64,000 nucleotides of DNA, taken from assembly GCA_003117195.1 (NCBI GenBank), contig BDSI01000055.1:62001-126000 (forward strand), given 5' to 3'. The first letter of the stretch is position 1; the number at the start of each line of letters is the position of its first letter. A program made the position numbers and the translations under genes. The DNA is from Eudorina sp. 2006-703-Eu-15. Its lineage: Eukaryota > Chlorophyta > Chlorophyceae > Chlamydomonadales > Volvocaceae. Under the pieces are notes generated by a model. That model was not told the origin of the DNA. It made no database searches and saw nothing but the letters and a program-made list of their open reading frames with translations. Below are positions 12,192 through 24,100 of the stretch, piece by piece.

Positions 12192-15100
12192 ATGAAATTC
12201 TGCATTCGCGGTTATGAGGTCGAATTTCCCCACACGCCCTATGGCGTACAATTCAGTTTCATGGAGAAGATGCTGAGGACCCTAGATGAGCAGGGCAACG
12301 CGCTGCTGGAGGCTCCAACGGGCTGCGGCAAAACGCTCAGCCTGCTGTGCGCAGCCCTGGCCTGGCAGACGCAGAAGAAGAAGGAGCTTGCCGAGGCGAC
12401 GTTTGTGCGACCTGCTGCAGCAGTTCGCGGCGATGCAGACGGCCCTCCCCGCAACCGAAGCCGGCGCAACCGAAACCTTGCCATGGACGGCAAGTGTGAC
12501 CCGGGCACTGGAGCATATGGCGCCGCCGATGAAGACTCCGATGAAGACTTCGTGCCGAAGGGCGCGGCCCGCGAGGACAAGTCAACCAAGGGCAGCAAGC
12601 CGGGAAGCTCTGCACCCAACGGGCCGGGTACGAGGACCCGACCGGGCAGCGGCGGTTCCCCCGTCACCAGCTCCCCTGACTCGGGGCTGTCACGGGACGA
12701 TGAAGATGGAGATGGCGGATTCATGTTCTTCGCAAATGAGGGGGACGACAGCGCCGCGCCCAAAGTGCCCAAGATCTTCTTCGCGACACGGACGCACTCG
12801 CAGATCGCGCAGGTGGTCAGGGAGCTCAAGCGCTCCGGCTACAAACCCACCATGGCCATCCTGGTGAGACGGTGTACGGACCATTGTTCTGGTGTCGTAC
12901 TGTACGACTTGAAGGTTCGGGCGGCTGGGATGGTCTTCACTGGGCGGGTCGCGTTGAGTAACCCTGCTTTCCAGGCCGCCAGCCCATTCTACGCCCCTGG
13001 TCGTGCCAAGTACAGTGCATCACTCTTGGGTTGCCCACCCTACCCCGCACCGTTTGCGGCAGCCACTGACCGCCAGACCTCCTCCTTTGGCGAACCAGGC
13101 TGCCAAACAGCACTACTGCATTAACAATGCGGTGAAGCGCACCGGCCGGGTGGACGAGGAGTGCGAGCGGCTCATGAAGGAGGCCACTCACGGCTGCCGC
13201 TTCCGGTCCAATAAGGCAGCGGGCAGGACGGGCAGGCCGCCTGTAGAGGTGCGCGGGGGGTTGAACTGAAATCGCTAGAGGAGAAATGTTTGGTGGTGGA
13301 TAAACTTATGCGGCCGGGGGAGGGGGAGTGTGCGTGCCGCCATGGCGCATGTGGGTTGGGGGGCGCCGCCCGGCCGCCAGATAGCACCGTCTTGCCACCC
13401 GCCCGTGCGCCTTGTCCGCCGCGCACTCTGGTTTTGTCTTCGGCGGCTCAGTTCAGGAATCCAGAATCTCCCAGACATCATCCGCTTCGTTTTCTTCCTC
13501 GCCAACGTGGCTTCCCCATCGCCAGCCCCAACCCGCACAGACTCCAGCCGCTCCCCTCCGTCCCTCTTGCCTTCCCTGCCCCTGCTCCTGCCCCTGTCCC
13601 TGGCCCCGCCCCTGCCCCCGGGGTTAGGTGGGCGTCCACGACATTGAGGAGCTCACCCAGGCCTGCAGCAGGGCCCGCACCTGCCCCTACTTCGCAGCCC
13701 GGGATCTGGCCCTGCAGGCGGAGCTCATCTTTTGTCCGTACAGCTACCTGCTCGACCCGCTGGTGGGAAAGGGAGCGACGGGCGGCATGGGGATCAGGGG
13801 AGCGAAGGAGTGGCGGTATAGGAAAATGGTAGACATATCCTGAATGTGCTGGCTGGAGGGAGAGTGGCGGTAATGTGAGGAGGGGCCCTCAAAACCCCAC
13901 GCCGGGATGTGCACGCCGCCTCTATCTCTCGGCCCCGAATGTCTGCCCCTCCCTTCCATGCGGTTTCCCCCTTGGGTCCCGTAGGTCCGGGCGGCCCTGG
14001 ACCTGGATGTGAGCGGGTCGGTGCTCATCTTCGACGAGGCGCACAACATGGAGGACGTGTGCAGGTGCGCACGAAAGGATGGCGCTGGTGGTGGGTGGGT
14101 GGGTGGGTGGGTGGCGTTGGGAGCGCGGAAAGTTGGGCGGACGCGTCCGACGGCGGCCGTTGCGGATGGGAGACGGAGTAGACGACGAGCTCCTTCCATT
14201 CACCATACCTCCGAGCCCCACCGCCATCGTCCTGGCGTGCAAACCTGCTGAACACGTTCAGCGTGTGAACCTGCTAAACACGTACTCGCCGCGCTGCTTC
14301 GTGTGTCGGCCACCGTCCACCCTTTTCGGCTCGAAGGACACTACGTTTGCGTTCTACGTTTGCGTTTTGTGCGCCACATGGCATAACGTGGTGTTGCCCC
14401 ACCTGCCTCGTCCCCTGCCTCGTCGCACGTCCAGGGAGGGCGGCAGCATGGACCTGGACCTGGATGTGATTCGGGAGGTGGAGGGCTCCTTCAAGCTCGC
14501 GGCGCAGCTGACGGGCAAACCGGAGATCTACTCGCCGCTGGCGGACGCGGTGGGGCGGCTGGCGGCGCTGCTAGGGCGCTACGAGGCGAGCGCGGAGGGC
14601 ATGAACCCCAGCGGCTTCGAGGAACACGAGGCCGTGTGGAAGGGGCCCAGGGTGAGGCAGGGTTGGGCAGTTCACCCGAAAGTGCGCTTGTGGATCGTTA
14701 CATATCTGGGCGGGCCCGACGCTGGCCAAGGGCTCCTAACCCAGCCCTGATTGAAGAAACCGTTGAAGCACTCTCCTCCCTTGAGAGGGGAGGAAAAGGG
14801 CGCGAGGGGCCGCGTGCTTGGCAAAGAAACCCGCCCGACCCAAATCAGATACCATTACACTTGCCAAAATCATTTGTGTGCATATGTGTCTCTTGATGTC
14901 CTGATGTCTTGAATGATAGCGGGCGATATGCGTTCGGCATGTGGGTTGTACTTGGAAGTTACCTGCATGTTTATGAGTGGGTGTATCTGCATGTGAGGTT
15001 GTGGGTGTGGGTGGCCTTGGCCGCGACCAACCGCATCCGGCCGGGGTCGGGGCCGCGGCGTCCTTCATCAAGCGCAGGGCCTGATGCTCACGTTGGGCTG

Positions 15101-18100
15101 CTTGCCGTGGACCACCAGCCATGGCACCGCACTGACCGACACCCTCACGGACTTGGGTCTTCATCTTAGGCCGACGTCCACCACGGACGGGGCACATGCA
15201 ACACCCTCCTAACCGTGACGGCACCCGCCGGCCCCCACCCTCGCCCAGTCTTCATTGGATATTTGCTCTGGCAGCAGCGCAGTACAAATATATGTCTACC
15301 AATTTCCTATACCCACCCCCGCCCCCTGCCCCCGCTGCACCGTGTGTCCACCACCAGATGCTGGCCCTGCTGGACGAGGCTGGCCTGGGCCCCATCGCCG
15401 TGCGGGAGCTGTACCGCCTGTACGATCAGGCCAAGGCGTTTGAGGAGAAGGCCACCTTCGCCATCGGTGCGTCGTTTGCCAGGGCCAGGGTGGGCACAAA
15501 ATCTAGTTGTCATGGAAAGGCCGCGTAATCATGGTGGTGCCTACCCGCAACCTGCCCTCCTTGCGCTTACAATATACAAGTACACCTTGCGCTGCCCTCA
15601 TGGCCTCCCCCACGTATCGCAGATGGGGACACCGCCAATGAGGCGGTCCCCGCGTCGGTCACCCGGCCCGGCGCTGGCGCTGGCGCGATGGGCACCCTCG
15701 GCCGCCTGCTGACAGTGCTTCGCCTCCTGTACGGCACCGCGCCGGCGCCGACGGCGCCGCTCCCGCAGCAGCCAATGGCGGCGGCGCCGCCGCCGCCGCC
15801 GCAGGCCCACCCTTCCCAGCTCCTGCCGCAGCCTCAGCCTCACCCTGCCGGCGCCGGCGCCGCCTGGCCCTCGCAGGTGAACTCCGCACCCGCCGGCGCC
15901 GGGAGCGGCGGTTTCATTCCGAATGGCGCGGGCGGCGGCGGTTTCGGAGGCGGCGGTTTCATGCCGAATGGCGCGGGCGGCGGCGGTTTCATGCCGAATG
16001 GCGCAGGTGGCGGCGGCAGTTTCGGAGGCAGCGGCGGCGGCTTCATCCCGAGCGGGCCGGGTGCGGGGATGCGGGGCGGCCATGGCTGCGGCGGCGGCGG
16101 CAGCGGGGGCCGCATGGCGGGCGCACCCGCGCTGCCTCCCCCCGCCCGGGACAACAGCGACGACTATCGACTGGCGGTGCGAAGGTGGATAGCCCACGGG
16201 GCCAAGGACCGCAGGAAGGCCAGGTGGGGGGTTCGTGTCGAGAAGGAAAGGTTGGGCCGGGGGCCGGGGTAAAGCGAGTTGGTTGGCAACACACGGGTGG
16301 CAATTGGCGGGGGTGGGGGAGGTGGCTGTGGGGGAGGTGGCTGCGCAGTTGGTTGGGGAGGAAGCGAGCTGGGGAGAGAGTTTGGGGTATAGGTGAGCGG
16401 GGGGCCCCGCTGGCGGTTTACCGGGCAAAGGCGGTGGGGGGGCGGTGGGGGCCCATCCCACCGCATTTTGGGCACCACCCGAGGTCAGTGCACCCCACCC
16501 CACCCCACCCCACCGCACCCCACCTGGTTTCTTTCTCTTTTCAATTTGACCCCACCCCACCCAGTTTGAATATGTCTACCAATTTCCTATACCCCACCCC
16601 ACCCGAATCCCTGATCTCTCTGCACACCGCGCGGACCTTCCACCCAACCACACTCACCCAACCTAACTCAACCCGCGCATCCAACCCGAACCCCCGCATG
16701 TCAATCAAGACAGCGAAACCGCGGAAAGTCCGGTCCCGCCTTTGCCCCACCCCGCCAGGTCCCGGCTGCGGCGCGGCGGCGAGGACGGCGACGCGCTGTT
16801 GGATGTGGCCCCGGGCGCCGCCGTGTCCCTGGGGCTGTGGTGCTTCAACCCGGCGGTGGCGTTCCGCGACCTGGCGCACAAGTCCCACAGTGTCGTACTC
16901 ACCAGGTGCGAGTACGGCGCGGCCCCGTGCGGCAGCCTGGCGGCCATGTATGTGTCCGGCACGCGCATTTCCCCCAACCGGGACACACACATACACACAT
17001 ACACACACGCGTCTTCACTTCTTCACATGCCCTCTAGGTCGGTATCATTAACATTAAATCGGTTCGGGTACTGCTGGGTTGCCCAATTCCTGCCGGGTCT
17101 TGTTTTGTTCTGAATTGGTGGTGGCGCGGCTGCCTTGTTGCTGTTTGCATGTTTTCCAATTCGCAGGTTAATATGGTAAGTGTATTGGTGCTTGGTTTGG
17201 GTCGGGCGGGTCTCTTATCTAAACACACGCATGCATACACGTTGTAACGGGTTGTGGCCAAGCGGGTTATTTCGCTAAACACATGCCCTGACCTCACCTA
17301 AACCCATCGCCGCCGGTGGGCGCCGCTGCGCTCCGAATCACAGGCCGCTACTTGTCCTCGCGTGTCAGCCCCCCAACCCCCCCCTTTGTCGTCCCTACCC
17401 CCGCAGCGGCACCTTGGCCCCCCTGGACTCCTTCGCTTCGGAGCTGGGCACCGAGTTCCACACCCGGCTGGAGGCGCCGCACGTGGTGGACATGAGCCGA
17501 CAGGTGAGAGGGGGGGAGGAGGAGGAAGAGGAGGAGGAGGAGGGGAAGTTGGTAGACATATTCCAACTAGGGAAAGCCCATACTCCTCCCCCTTCGTCTA
17601 CCCGCCCTCTACCCGCCGCAGACCTCGCCCACCCGCCCCGGCTCAATCGCACTCCTACGCACCCCTAACCCTAACCCTAACCCAACCCCCACCCCTACCC
17701 CAATCCCTAACCCCACCCTCGAGCCCAGGTGTGGGCGGGTGTGGTTCCCCGCGGGCCCCGCAGCAGCCTGCTGTCCGCCACCTTCCGGGAGAGCGGCACC
17801 TTCACCTTCCAGGACGACGCGGGGGAGGCGGTCCTGAGGTACTGCCAGGTGGGTGGGAGGGAGGGAGGGAGGGAGGGAGGGAGGGAGGGAGGGAGGGAGG
17901 GAGGGAGGGAAGGAGGAGGGAGTGGAGACCGGGACGTTGGCGGGCCAGGGCTGGGGTGAGACTGGAGGAGCGGAGGAGGGGCGGACGATAGCTTGGGGTA
18001 CGGCAAGTAGATACGGCACATGGGATGACGTTTCACGGGGGGCGCTGATGGTCCGGTCCTGGGTTGGTGAGATGGGTGAGTGGCCGGAGGCCGCGATTGG

Positions 18101-21100
18101 GAGCCAGACGTGGCCAGGGGCGGCTGGCGCCGGACCGCGGTTTCCCCGGGTTCGGAAAGCAAAGCAAGGGGACCCCCGCGTCCGCATTCCGAAGACATGG
18201 CAGTGGGTCACCCTCCCCGGGGTTTCGTCTCCTAGGGTCAACTATGAAACAGCATAAACGGTTTCGCCCCCCGCCTGCCGGCCTCCCACCCAGGTGATCC
18301 CGGACGGTGTGCTGCTGTTCATGCCCAGCTACGGCCTGCTGGATAAGCTCATGGGCAGGTGGAAGGTGGGTGGGAAACGGGGTGGGCTGGGCTGGGCTGG
18401 GCTGGGGCGCGTTGAGGGCCAGTGGGACAGGTGGTGTCGATCAATGGAGGTACGAACGAGGACGAGGCTGCGATGACTGTCAGGGTTTGGTGCACACAGT
18501 GACCACCCATCCCCGCCTCCCCAATCCCCTGTCATGACCTTTTAGGTTGTTTTTTGAAATCAAACCGCTCCCCCTTCCTGCCTCCCCTTTCCCGCTCAAC
18601 CTGCCCCGTCGCCTTTCCCCCTCACCCTCGCCCTGCCCCCTCACCCCCCCCCCTTGCCCCGTCACCCCCCCCCCGCCCAGTCCACGGGTCTGTGGTCCCA
18701 ACTGGAGGCCGTCAAGACAGTTGTGGTGGAGCCCCGGGAAGCGGGCAAGGGCTTCGAGGACGCGATGGCCAGGTACTACGGCGCCATCAGGAGCGGCAAG
18801 GGCGGACTGTTCCTGGCGGTGTGCCGCGGCAAGGTATGGCTAGAGGTGGAGGTGGGGCTGGGGCTGGGACCGGGCAGGGGGGTAGAAAGAGAACCAAACC
18901 CGGGAACGATTATCGGGTACGTGGGATGGGGTGCAGCAGGGGTCAGGGGGGGACAGGGAAAGGCAAGGGGAGTTGAGAGTGGTGAGGGGGAAAAGGGCTG
19001 GATGGCGTGGGGTGGGGTGCCATGATTAGGTGTAGGGGAGGCGACGAGCTGGTGGGTCGGCCACACTTGTGCATCGGCAAGTGAGGGCAGCGAGGGGTCC
19101 CGACGCCTGCTCCCGGACAGACGCTCGGGACGCCTGTCTGCGGCTGGCAGGCGCACCCCTCTCGTGCACAGAGCCGCTATTGTGCTGCCCGCCCCACTCC
19201 CTCCCCCGTCCCCTTTTCCCTTGCTCCGGCAGTCAACGCAGTTCGTATGTGTCTTACCAATGTCCTACGGTATACGCTGTCCGCCCTCCGCCCTTGGTCC
19301 CCCTCCCGTCACCCCCAACGGCACCCGGCTGCTGCCCCATGTCCCCCCCGCCCCTCTCCCTGGCGCCAGGCCTCTGAGGGCATCGACTTCGCGGACCAAC
19401 ACGCCCGTGGGGTCATCCTGCTGGGGATTCCCTTCCCCGCCGTCAAGGACACCAAGGTGTGTGTTTTGTGTGTGTTCGTAGGCAGGCAGGGCAGGAGTGC
19501 GGGACATGCAAGGGGCAGAGCAGTGCCGAAAAGTGTGTGCCCAAAAGTGTGTGTGTGTGTTATTAAGCAAGTGTGTGTGTGTGTGTGTGTGTTTGGGGAG
19601 GTAACTGTATAGGTAAATGATAAGGCATAAACAAACTGCGCTGACTGCTTGTGGCTGTGGGTGGTGCGGGAGAGCCGCAGCAGCCGGGCCGCCGGACTGG
19701 CTGGGCCGGTGGCAGGGACGGAAGGGAGGCAGGACGGCGGGGGCCCCCTTGGCCCTGCATGCTGATCAACACACTCATCACTCGGTCACCCGCCAGGTGA
19801 AGCTGAAGAAGGAGTACAACGACGCGGGGAGCGGCCGCGCCAGTGGCCGCCCTCAAAGCCAGTGGCTGCTGTCCGGCGACGCCTGGTACAACCAGCAGGC
19901 GTTCCGCGCACTCAACCAGGTGCGGCGGGGGCACCGAGGGGACGCGGTCAGAGGAGGGCTCACGGAGGGGACGCTATGCTGTCAACGGAGGGGTCGAGAC
20001 GTCAGGAGGGAGGGGACGCTCGACGAGCTCTCGGCGCACGGGGGTTCGTGTCCAGCACGGCGGGCTTGGGGGCCGCGGGAGGCCGGCGGGTCGCTGTTTG
20101 CCCCCTTTCCCCCGCAACGCCCCCTTCGCGATTTGGAACGTGTACAGAGGAGCTTTGCATGACCTGTCCGGGCTGCTGTCGCTTTCATGGTCCCCCCGGT
20201 CCGCTGAAGATTTGAATTGAATTCGTTCGCATTCCTATGCAGACGTCGCCGTGCTTTTGTGTGCATGGTTAGTGTGCATGCAAAATAATTCGGGGGGAAC
20301 GTCGAGGAGAATCGGCGAGGGGAATTGAGGGTGGGAGTCGCCCAGGGATAGCGTTGGCGCAAGCGCGTTGAAGGGGCCTGCTGGTGGTGCCTCGCAGGCA
20401 GTGGGCCGCTGCATCCGCCACAAGTACGACTGGGGTGCCATCATCCTGCTCGACGAGCGGTTCCGCGCCGCGAGCCGGCAGCAGCAGCTGTCCAGATGGG
20501 TTCGAGCCGCTGTCAAGGTGCGGAGCAAGCTCTCGGAAGGTCTGGGGGTTTGGGGGTGTAGGGTTTAGAACTCCCCGGCGGGTCGACGGGCTTTATGTAT
20601 GTTTAGAGAAGAGACCCGCCCGGCCCGAACCACGTACCGGGCTGGGTGTATCTGGGCGGGTTTCATTTTAGCCCCGGGAGGTTTGGGGGTGGGGATGCTG
20701 TAGTCCCGAGGCCAGGTCGGACGCCCCGAGCACATGCCGACGGCAAGGCAAGGGGGGCTAAAGCGGAAGGCAATCCCAGGTTAGTGAGGCAGGGAGGGCG
20801 GGTGCTGACCTGGGCGCTGGTGACCCGCTGTAATGCTGGAGAGAATGTGTGTCGACATGGCTGTGAACGCCGGCGTCGGAGAAAGGGAGGAGGGTGTTGT
20901 CAGGGTGTGAGGGAAGATGCTGGTGTGGGGGATCCCCTAGGGACCACCACGCAGCAGGACAGTGCCATCGTCCCGGCCTAACCCCCAGGCTGTTTGTTAC
21001 CCCCCAGGCGTCTGCGCTTGTAACTCCCCAGGCGTTTGCGCTTGTACCCCCCCAGGCGTTTGCGGTTGTAAACCCCCAGGCGTTTGCGCTTGTAACTCCC

Positions 21101-24100
21101 CAGGCGTTTGCGCTTGTAACTCCCCAGGCGTTTGCGCTTGTAAACCCCCAGGCGTTTGCGCTTGTAAACCCCCAGGCGTTTGCGCTTGTAAACCCCCAAG
21201 CTCCTGCTTCCTGTTCACAACCAAGCTTCCCTCTTGCCGGTCCCCTCCACAGGTCCATGAGGATTTCGATGCCAGCCTTGCCAACCTGCAAGCGTTCCTC
21301 AAGGGTCTGGCGGCCGACCCGCCGCGGCCACCCCCGCAGCAGCCGGTGCCGCTGCCGCAGGAGCACGCGGCGGCCGAGGCGGCCGGCAGCGGCGTTGCCG
21401 CCGCCGGGCTCGGAGCGTTCGCTGCCGCGCTGCAGCGGACTGGAAAGAAGGCCGCAGCTGCCGGGGGTGGTAAGGGCGGCGTGGACCTGCAATACGAAGA
21501 GGACGTTGTGCCTCCGCCAGACATGGGCGCAGAGAAGGGCGGCGGCGCGGCCTGGCGTCCGTTTGATCGATTCCGCCTGGTCGCATCGCCGCCAGAGACG
21601 GCGGCGGCGGCGGCGGGCTCCAGGAAGGCGGGTCCCGGAGCCGGCGGCCGCACCCTCGAGGCCGCCGCAGGGGGTGACGGCACTCGGCCTATCACATCGT
21701 TCTTCCCCCGCTCAGCCCTGGCGATGGCGGCGGGCAAGGCGGGCTGCTGCGGCGCCGGTGACAGCGGCTGCGGCGGACCCCAGGGGACCTCCGACGCGGG
21801 CATGCCGTATGGAGGCCCTGCGGGGGCACGTCAACACGACGCCTTCGAGCTGCCCGGGCACACGCAGGCGGCGACGCAGCAACGGCCGGCGTGGTCAGAC
21901 AGGCGCGCAGGCGTTCATAGCCGACCCATGGGTCCGCCGCCACCCCTGCAGGACAGCGCCCCGCGGGGACCGGACCCGCCCGCGGCTCTGCATCTACCTC
22001 AACCCGTGCAGCAGCCGGAGCACGAGCCGCCGCCGCCGCCTCAACCGCAACAGCAGCAGCCGCAGCACCTCTACCAGCAACAGCAGCAGCTAGCGATGAC
22101 ACCTCCGGGGTGGCAGCAGCAGCAGCACCAGCACCGACCTTCACAGGCATCGACTTGGCGCCCCAGCGGTGCATTCGGCGAGCCGCCGCCTTGCCCGAGC
22201 TCCGGGCCGGCGCACCAGCCCCCACACCAGCACACCCCCCAAGCCCAACCCCGACCACCGGCAGCGGGCGGCTGGGCCGGATCGCATCCAGACGACCGCA
22301 ACGCGGTGCCTGGTGGCGTAAACCCGCCCGGCCCTCGAAGCCTCCACAGCCCAGCGCCGAGCGCTGCAACGGACCAGGGGTTGGGGGAGCCGGGCTCCCC
22401 CGCCGTCCAGAGCGCAGCCTTCCAGTCGCCGCAGCTGGGACAGCCCAGCGCGCGAACACCCCACACCGGCGCCGGCCCGCGTCTGCCAACGCCCGATGGG
22501 ATGGTACAGCAGCAGCGCCTGCCGCCCGCCCAACCGCACCAGTCCCAGTCCCAAACCCATCCCCAGCAATCAGCCGCATGGCAGCAAGCCCAGACCCTGG
22601 ACCAGGCTTCGTGGCAGCAGCCGCAGCAGCCCGACCCGGCATCATGGCAGCAGCAACGGACGCACCCGCAGCAGGACGGGTCGCAGCTGTCATGGCAGCA
22701 ACCAGGTCAGGGGCAGCCGCAACAGATGGTGTCCGGACAGCAGCAGCGTTTCCAGGAGCTTCAGCAACAGCACCCGCAGCAACAGCACCCGCAGCAACAG
22801 CCGCTGCTGCAGCTTCAGCAGCAGCAGCACCAGCGCTACCACCCGCAGCAGCTGCAGCAGCCGATGCCTGGCGAGCTGTGGCATGGAGGGCAGCCCCAGC
22901 GGCCTGATCAGCAGCCCTGGCGAGCGGGGCACAACCCGCAAGCGCACATACAACGCCAAGAATCCCAGCTGCCGCAATCGTGGCCGCCGCCGCCGCAGCA
23001 GCAGCAGCAGCAGCAGCAGCACTGTACGTGGCAGGGCCAGCCGACCCAGCGGCAGGGCCAACAACAGCAGCAGCCGCAGCAACAGCAAGAGCACCATGGC
23101 CGGCAGACGTGGCAGGGGCAGCGGCCACAACTGCAACAAAATGCAAGCCACCATCTCACACCACTTCATGCCCCGCAGCAGCCGCAGTGGCAAGCACAAC
23201 CAACGCAAAGGCGCGGGGTCCCTTCGCAGACACAGCAGCAGCCCCCACAACCGTCGCAACTGCTGCCGAACGCGCACCCGGTGTCCCAGCCCCCCCGCGA
23301 CCCGGGGCAATGGCAGCCACCGCAGTCGCAGCCAACCCAGCAGTGGCAGTGGCAACCGCACGGATGGCGCGAACCGACGGGGCCGCTGCAGGCAGGTGCA
23401 GTTGCTGGTGCAGGGCGGACCTCGTCGATGGGGCCGTGCGCGGGTGATGGTGGTGGTGGTGGGGGTGGTGGGGGTCCCGATACAGGGCAGCAGCCACACC
23501 AAGGCGCTGGGCCGGCAGGGTGGCAGCCACCGGGGACCCAGGGGCCAGCGCCGGTGGCGGGCGGCGGCCTGTCCCATGGGTCCCTGGAAGGCGCCGGGAG
23601 CAGCAGGGGTTATAGGGGCAATGGTGGGAGTTGGGCTGGTGCTGTCCCAGCCCCTCTGTCGGGGAATGGGCAGACGTCGTGGCAGACGTCGTGCCAGATG
23701 TTGCAGCAACCGCAGCAACTGCAGGGCCCGCCGAACCAGCAGCAGCAATCTACGCGTCAACCTCCGCAGCAACATCAATGGCGGCAGCAGCAACAGCAAC
23801 CGCAGCAGCAACAACTGCAGCAGCAGCAGCAACCGCAGCAGCAGCAACAGCGGCAGGTTCTTTCGGGGTCTCAAGGACCTCCGCATGCCGGTGTCACGGC
23901 CGATACCAACGCGAGTGGCAGTCTAGGCCATTCACGCGGATATGCACACGGTAACGAGTTCGACGGAGTGAGGCACGACCCCGCCGACCGGCATCGACAA
24001 CCCGCGCCGCAAATGGGTCCGGACCGGCCAGGTGAATTGCCGGTGGCGGGTCAACGGGGGGCGTGGTCGGGGGCGTCGGGAGGCGGCGGCGGGGCGGCAT

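Noticed and set aside
17663..17683. Chromosome end
   Set aside because: Only about 21 bases of repeat within an intron with coding exons on both sides.
21692..23146. Long Ala-rich open frame on the minus strand
   Set aside because: It is the mirror of the Gln-rich FANCJ exon; CAG/CTG repeats keep several frames open. Same reason for the Leu-rich minus frame at 22690-23886.
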